DNA of 64,000 nucleotides from Iris pallida (lineage: Eukaryota; Streptophyta; Magnoliopsida; Asparagales; Iridaceae). Position numbers and translations under genes: made by a program. The notes under the pieces were generated by a model, which was not told where the DNA came from, made no database searches, and saw only the letters and a list, made by a program, of their open reading frames with translations. The stretch lies in the NCBI GenBank assembly GCA_029216955.1, contig JANAVB010044017.1, forward strand, positions 6,552,002-6,616,001. Direction: 5' to 3'. How positions within the stretch are numbered: position 1 is the stretch's first letter; each line of letters begins with the position of its first letter. This document shows, in pieces, positions 59,541-64,000 of this stretch.

Positions 59541-60069
59541 CTTGCATTTAATGCAAAGTCTGACATGAAGATTTAATGATGGCATATATCACATAATTCG
59601 AAGGAATTTGTTTTACACAGAGACCAATGTTGTCGTTTAGTATGTGGATTGAGCTATTTTTACGCTCACAGTATGGCTTCTTTTACACATGGAGACTATA
59701 TGAGTTTTTACGCTCAAAAGTTGACGTGTGCATAAAGTTTATTTGGGATACTTTTACGCTCAAGGTTGTTTAACAATCACTTTACGCGGGAAGTTCATGT
59801 CAGGGCTATTTTACGCCTAGTCTACTACTTTACGCTCAGAGTATTTTGGGTTGTTTTTACGTCCTATTCTTCTTCACCAATTTGGAACATGGTTTGCCTA
59901 CAGGGCTTTCATGCCACATATCTCGAAGAACGTATGTACGTGCATCCTATTCTTATTGAAATGATGGGACACGTGTCAACGTATGCAGAGCGTGACTTGG
60001 GTCATGGATGGCAGTTATTAACAGAAAGACGAAACTTTTGCTGAGTTTTTACGCACAAGAAGCCAAGTC

Positions 60070-60077
60070 TATAAATA
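60070..60077 (+). promoter_or_regulatory. TATA box of I LTR promoter
   Basis: TATAAATA lies in 'gtctataaatagac', followed about 25-35 bp later by 'acacacagagagaggagag', a typical plant transcription-start leader. The upstream region is filled with TTTACGC motifs. Confidence 0.75.
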
Positions 60078-60447
60078 GACTTATTTTTTTCATATAACAC
60101 ACAGAGAGAGGAGAGAATACATAGAGATCAGAGCCCAGAGACTTTGATTTTTCGGAGCATTCTTCTTCAAATTTTCTTCCAGAACAGAGTGAAGCAAAGC
60201 AGGAAAGCATTCGGCCTCGCCATCAGTGCCCAAGTGCGTCGATACCTTTCTGGTGACTTAGTTCTTCCAACTGTTCATCTTTTAGCAGTGATCTTCGTCA
60301 TCATCGTATGGTCCAAGGAACAAAGTGATTATTTACAGATCATACTTCCATAGCAATACTTTCCAGAATCAAATTTGTACTTCTTGTACTTTTTTTTGTT
60401 TTATTTTTAAAATCCGATTTCCAGGCATTTTGTTAAGTGAAACAAAA

Positions 60448-61140
60448 ATGGCGACTCTGCTGGAGACGACCTTCTCCTCTGACGAGGAGGCAATTGCTCA
60501 ATATGATGATGTGCCGATTGGATCGACAAAGAAGACTCTGGTTGTACACTTCGACCAGACTGCTTATGAAGCGATGCTCCGAACTGGGGGTGGTTCTCGC
60601 TGCTCCAATGTTCAAAAATCTCGCAAAACACAAAATGTTTGGATTCCTAAATCCAAAATAGCTTCTGATCTCTCTGTTGCTTCTGATAGCAAGAGAATTC
60701 TTTCCACTCCTGTCGTAGGGGCTCCCGTTCGTAACGAGGCAGTCTTTACTTCAGCGTTGCACTCTAAGTATGGCAATTTATCTCCCGTCTGTGACGGTGA
60801 AGATAATCAGGTTTCACGCCCACTGCGTAAGAACCAAGTTTTACGTCCGGTACGTAAAAGTGATGTTTTACGCCCAGTGGGTAAAAACCAAATTTTACGC
60901 TCAGTGCATAAGAACGAGTCTCCCATTTGTAATGAGGCAGACTCTAATGCTTGTGCTTCCAAGTGTAAAAATAAGTCTTCCGTCTGTGACGTGCGTAAAG
61001 GAAAATCTCCCGTCTGTGACGTGGTTGATAATCAATTTTTATGCTCTACGCGTAAAGGTAAGTCTCCTGTCTGTGACAGTGTAGATAAAATTAGCAACGA
61101 TATTTTTATATCTAATATGAATGTACCTAAATGCATATAG
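60448..61140 (+). CDS. I ORF, N-terminal segment (to in-frame TAG)
   Basis: It starts at ATG 60448 (MATLLETTFSSDEEAIAQYD), with start codon and PBS overlapping. About 230 residues. The N-terminus is acidic, followed by KKTLVVHFDQTAYEAMLRTG and a Lys/Ser-rich region. Then come four 9-residue repeats of the (V/I)(L/S)RP(L/V)(R/G)KNQ type (60811-60918) and several KSPVCD-like repeats (from 60778 on). I recognise no domain. It ends at TAG (61138-61140) but the same frame stays open for a further 2.5 kb into gag, so this is the N-terminal part of one longer protein, interrupted either by mutation or by a readthrough stop. Confidence 0.7.
   Translation: MATLLETTFSSDEEAIAQYDDVPIGSTKKTLVVHFDQTAYEAMLRTGGGSRCSNVQKSRKTQNVWIPKSKIASDLSVASDSKRILSTPVVGAPVRNEAVFTSALHSKYGNLSPVCDGEDNQVSRPLRKNQVLRPVRKSDVLRPVGKNQILRSVHKNESPICNEADSNACASKCKNKSSVCDVRKGKSPVCDVVDNQFLCSTRKGKSPVCDSVDKISNDIFISNMNVPKCI
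60449..60466 (+). other. I primer-binding site (tRNA-Arg type), overlapping the start codon
   Basis: TGGCGACTCTGCTGGAGA begins 4 nt after the LTR. It matches the PBS class used by Tat/Ogre-group elements, recalled from that family. The A before it makes ATG, the first codon of the ORF. Confidence 0.78.
60811..60918 (+). repeat. Four 27-bp repeats inside the I ORF
   Basis: The units at 60811, 60838, 60865 and 60892 each begin (g/a)ttt(t/c)acg(c/t)c and contain the complementary GCGTAA/GGGTAA about 9 bp on. They encode a 9-residue repeat. The DNA core is the same TTTTACGC as in the LTR array. Confidence 0.9.
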
Positions 61141-63636
61141 CATAAAAATATTGTTGGTAAAGCTTCAGTTCTATACCAACAACCTTCTTATACTGCTTTA
61201 CGCAAAGTACCAAACCTACAAATCACACGCAATAAAAATGGAGTCCTTCGTGCTCAAAAATCTCAAGATTTGCGCACACAACTCCAAACGCATAGAAATG
61301 TACAGTTTGGTTCTGCGAATGCTGCCAGTAATCTTCTTTATACACAAGGGACTAAACGTTTTGCTACCCCAAATGTAATAAAGAAGACTACTCCTTCTAC
61401 TCCTTCTGATTTACGTGAATTGCTAATACAAAAGCGTAAAAATAGACAATCTTCTGTGACACTCCCCCAAGAAAATCATTATTGTGAGTGTCACCAGATT
61501 GTGATCAAATGTTATTGTTCGGCTTCCAGACGGTCAGTTTTTGATCGATTGAATTTTAATGTACCCCAACAACAAGCTGATGAGTCGTCATATGCATCAG
61601 TTAACATGGCATCTCACACCAACAGAGGACGACGTCTTAGACGGAACACGTCCCAAACCCCAGGTCAACAACAATTCAACAGACTTCTTGATTCTTTTGA
61701 AGGAGTATATCAGAATACTCGATCAAGAAGACAAAGACAATTGCAGACTTCTAATTCTGAAGCTGGGGGTACTCAATCTCTTGAGTCCGAAACTGATAGT
61801 GTCGATTCATACTTTTATACTAATCCCTCTGTATCTTCAAGAGAGGTTGAATCCTACGCTATTGGAGATGAACCAGAGACGTCATCTGTTAATACAGAAC
61901 AACGTCTCACTGCCGTTGAGCAATTATTGAAAGACATACTTAAAATGATGCAAAGCATGCACCAGATAATAATGGCTCAGCAAACTGCTCAACCAGAAAT
62001 TGTAACACCGATTCAGGTAGCAGCACCAACTCAAGATAGCCAAGGGGTTGATATACCTTTGAATATCCAAGAGCCTGTTGTTAACCAAAATTCTGCATCT
62101 CCAAATCCCATCATTCCAGAAGATGTACCATCTCCGGTGGGGATTACGGTACAACCAACAACTTTTCAATCAAATGTGCTTCCACAAACCAGCGAAACCA
62201 TTCAAGCAGTGTGTGAACTCAAAGCACAGTTTGAAGTTTTGAAGCAAAAGGATCAACTCCAGAGGTTAGGGATTAAGCAATCTTATCCTCCTCATTGGAA
62301 TGATGTACCCTTTCCACCGAAATTCAAGCCACAGTCAATGGTATTGTTTGATGGAAAGGCTTCTTCTAGTCACTATATCAATTACTTTGATATTATGACT
62401 GTACATTTGCAGAAAAATGATGCTCTTCTCACTCGAGTATTCATTGGGTGCTTGACGGGTTCAGCTTACGACTGGTATCGTAGTTTACTCGACAATTGCA
62501 TTTCGTCTTTTGACAAATTTAAGGCAATGTTTCTCTCTCGTTTCTATGAAGGAGGTATTGACATGAATATGTCCTCCTTAATAGAAATTAAGCAAAAGGA
62601 GAAAGAAGATACTCGGACGTTTATTGAACGTTTCCGACAGGCGACTCTAAAGATGCCCTCTGGTATGCCAGATTCAGCGCTGATTGATACATGTAATATG
62701 AATCTGCGACCATCTATCGCTGTCTTCACGGGTTCCCAATTCACAGATTGGGCTTCATTTATCATAGCAGCAGTTTCTGTCGAGACCAATGGTAGGTTAG
62801 CTCGTGAACATAGGATAATTTTCGCCTCAGAGGATAAAGGAAAGAAAGGTAATCCTGGTAATAATTTCGACAATCGTAATATGAAAGGAAAAGACACTCT
62901 TATGGTCAATCTTTTCAAGAATAAAACGATGCCGAATAATCAGAAATCTTTCAGGCCAAAAGAAGAATACTCTTTTGATGAAAGTGATATCCCAGGGATA
63001 TTCCAATGTCTGGTGAAGAGTGGCAAACTCCAGATTCCGGAGCCAAAGAGGCCTAATGAGGTGAATCTGACTGACAATCCCAAAAATTATGTCTATCATA
63101 GATACATTAATTATCCTACCAGTGCTTGCTATGTTTTGAAGAAGAAAATCCAAGAGCTGATAAATGGTGGTGCTATCGTTTTAACCAATGATGACCATAC
63201 GGTTACAACCAATATGGTTTCTCTTCAATTTGGAGATTTTCCTCCACAACAAGTACCAGATGGAATTATCCCAATCCCAAAGGCGACGATGAAGATTGTG
63301 AATATTCTGCCTGCTAGGGAGAAAAATGAAGGATTGTTGCTTCTTACATTAAAGAATGGTGAAATTATGTGGGTACATCCTGACTTAGTACATGAAATGG
63401 AAGATGAAGATAAAACTTCAAAATCCAAGAAAGGTAAGAAAGTCAAAACCTGTAACATGATTTCTCATGTTATTCCAGATTCTGATGATTTGGACAATCT
63501 ATGGGATGGCATTCCTTTGAAAGATAGACTGAGAGGATTGAACATATGTCCTCCAAGTCTGGCTCCCCCTGCCAAGTTCAAGCTTACTTATCAGCAGTGG
63601 CTAGCCATGAATAGTGTTCCCTTATACAGGGCATAA
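61141..63636 (+). CDS. I ORF, main gag segment
   Basis: The frame is continuous with the upstream segment. After a Ser/Gln-rich linker and a short helical stretch (LTAVEQLLKDILKMMQSMHQ), the capsid domain runs from YPPHWNDVPFPPKFKPQSMV through FDGKASSSHYINYFDIMTVH, GCLTGSAYDWYRSLLDNCIS, MFLSRFYEG and DTRTFIERFRQATLKM, a Retrotrans_gag match. Next is the block NYVYHRYINYPTSACYVLKK with KIQELINGGAI, a His/Cys motif common after the capsid in Tat-like gags. No CCHC knuckle of the usual spacing is seen. It ends KLTYQQWLAMNSVPLYRA with TAA at 63634. The protein would form the particle shell. Confidence 0.82.
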   Translation, partial: HKNIVGKASVLYQQPSYTALRKVPNLQITRNKNGVLRAQKSQDLRTQLQTHRNVQFGSANAASNLLYTQGTKRFATPNVIKKTTPSTPSDLRELLIQKRKNRQSSVTLPQENHYCECHQIVIKCYCSASRRSVFDRLNFNVPQQQADESSYASVNMASHTNRGRRLRRNTSQTPGQQQFNRLLDSFEGVYQNTRSRRQRQLQTSNSEAGGTQSLESETDSVDSYFYTNPSVSSREVESYAIGDEPETSSVNTEQRLTAVEQLLKDILKMMQSMHQIIMAQQTAQPEIVTPIQVAAPTQDSQGVDIPLNIQEPVVNQNSASPNPIIPEDVPSPVGITVQPTTFQSNVLPQTSETIQAVCELKAQFEVLKQKDQLQRLGIKQSYPPHWNDVPFPPKFKPQSMVLFDGKASSSHYINYFDIMTVHLQKNDALLTRVFIGCLTGSAYDWYRSLLDNCISSFDKFKAMFLSRFYEGGIDMNMSSLIEIKQKEKEDTRTFIERFRQATLKMPSGMPDSALIDTCNMNLRPSIAVFTGSQFTDWASFIIAAVSVETNGRLAREHRIIFASEDKGKKGNPGNNFDNRNMKGKDTLMVNLFKNKTMPNNQKSFRPKEEYSFDESDIPGIFQCLVKSGKLQIPEPKRPNEVNLTDNPKNYVYHRYINYPTSACYVLKKKIQELINGGAIVLTNDDHTVTTNMVSLQFGDFPPQQVPDGIIPIPKATMKIVNILPAREKNEGLLLLTLKNGEIMWVHPDLVHEMEDEDKTSKSKKGKKVKTCNMISHVIPDSDDLDNLWDGIPLKDRLRGLNICPPSLAPPAKFKLTYQQWLAMNSVPLYRA

Positions 63637-64000
63637 CAAGTCTTCGCTGCTTATGAAAAAGCCCCTATAGGGATTTTTCCTCGTATCCCGAATCCTCCTT
63701 CCCCCGTAGCTACAGAGAACTCTATTCCTCATTCTTCTGTAGTTACAAATATTTCTTCTTCTTCCTCTATTGAATCACTTGTTAAAAGTCCGTTGCCTAC
63801 TCACTTGTACAGTCATCAATCCGTCCTTCTCATGAAGAAGATGGGTTATGACTTTCAAAAGGCAGAAGGTTTGAATTATGATAAAGGAATACGACTTCCT
63901 CTACAAATTCAAAGTAAAAAAAATCCACTGTTGGATTGGGTTCTAAAGTTCCTCATAACAATCCTCACAAGAAGAAGGCTAAGGAAAGGAAGATTAAATC
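63637..64000 (+). CDS. I ORF continuation after TAA, with G-patch-like motif; runs off window
   Basis: The same frame stays open from QVFAAYEKAPIGIFPRIPNP through a Ser-rich stretch to LLMKKMGYDFQKAEGLNYDK with GIRLPLQ. The 'MkkMGYD…GLnYdKGi' section resembles the G-patch-like segment between gag and protease in some Tat/Ogre elements. No stop occurs before 64000. Protease and the rest of pol lie outside the window. Confidence 0.65.

Larger units (their letters stand above)
59347..60444 (+). repeat. Element I 5' LTR; start approximate
   Basis: The end (…gtgaaaca, 60444) is fixed by the PBS four bases later. The start is taken as TGTAGGAGC at 59347, where LINE H similarity stops; no second LTR is in the window to confirm it. 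It holds 12 exact TTTACGC motifs, five of them in a 25-bp array, a TATA box and a leader with CT-rich and TC-rich segments. The 3' part of the leader (60300-60440) is T-rich. Confidence 0.65.
59347..64000 (+). mobile_element. Element I: Ty3/gypsy retrotransposon (Tat/Ogre-like), 5' half
   Basis: The order LTR, PBS of the TGGCGACTCTGCTGG type (tRNA-Arg, typical of the Tat/Ogre group), then a long gag reading frame. The window ends before pol. The open reading frame is much better preserved than those of A, E, F and G, although it has two in-frame stops. It inserted into LINE H. Confidence 0.8.

Noticed and set aside
59347..64000. Endogenous pararetrovirus (caulimovirid) instead of element I
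   Set aside because: LTR end, PBS and Retrotrans_gag order fit a Ty3/gypsy retrotransposon; no movement protein or coat-protein features are seen.

Overview
The window looks like nuclear DNA of a flowering plant from transposon-dense heterochromatin. I found no intact host gene, tRNA, rRNA or CRISPR array. Almost everything is transposable element, and the elements are nested. Boundaries come from terminal motifs, paired LTRs, primer-binding sites (PBS) and target-site duplications (TSDs) read directly from the sequence. Labels A-I, L, R and X are used below.

Layout. (1) 1-20771: element A, an old Ty3/gypsy polyprotein on + (Tekay/Del-like C-terminus) with its 3' LTR. Its RT gene is split by B (1382-12758, minus, TSD gtttg), a non-autonomous LTR element with 2.8-kb LTRs. 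B is itself split by C (4357-8879, TSD taa), a non-autonomous CACTA transposon carrying two large hairpins made of plant gene fragments, including part of a B3 DNA-binding domain. The LTR of A is split by D (16670-18184, TSD gtaca), a 1.5-kb miniature LTR element. (2) 20775-32014: L, a B-family LTR without an evident internal region, split by E (21132-29607, TSD tcaag), a structurally complete Ty3/gypsy element with iMet PBS and a lightly broken gag-pol. (3) 32171-41751: F, a minus-strand Ty1/copia Sirevirus-like element with an extra ORF downstream of pol. It lies in R (to 45716), the internal region and 5' LTR of a non-autonomous element related to D. (4) 45719-48298: a decayed LINE ORF1-type pseudogene, a possible CACTA end, and about 1.1 kb I cannot explain. 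(5) 48299-58372: X, a B-related LTR remnant, split by G (48809-57242, TSD acaaa), a more decayed relative of E. (6) 58572-59346: H, the 3' part of a LINE ORF2 on minus, interrupted by I (about 59347 to the window end), a Ty3/gypsy element with a tRNA-Arg-type PBS, a promoter LTR full of TTTACGC motifs, and a long gag ORF.

Relative order: A before B before C; A before D; L before E; R before F; X before G; H before I. Autonomous coding regions (A, E, F, G) carry premature stops. The least decayed coding region is in I, which still has two in-frame stops. B, D and R share an unusual PBS-like motif, TGGTGGCCCATGCAGGT, at a fixed 8-nt distance from the LTR, and would need enzymes supplied in trans.

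Most worth a second look: the double-hairpin CACTA C with its captured B3-gene pieces; the TTTACGC array in the LTR of I that reappears as a 27-bp (9-residue) repeat inside its ORF; the shared unusual PBS; a near-palindromic LTR motif conserved across families; and premature stops at identical codons in E and G.
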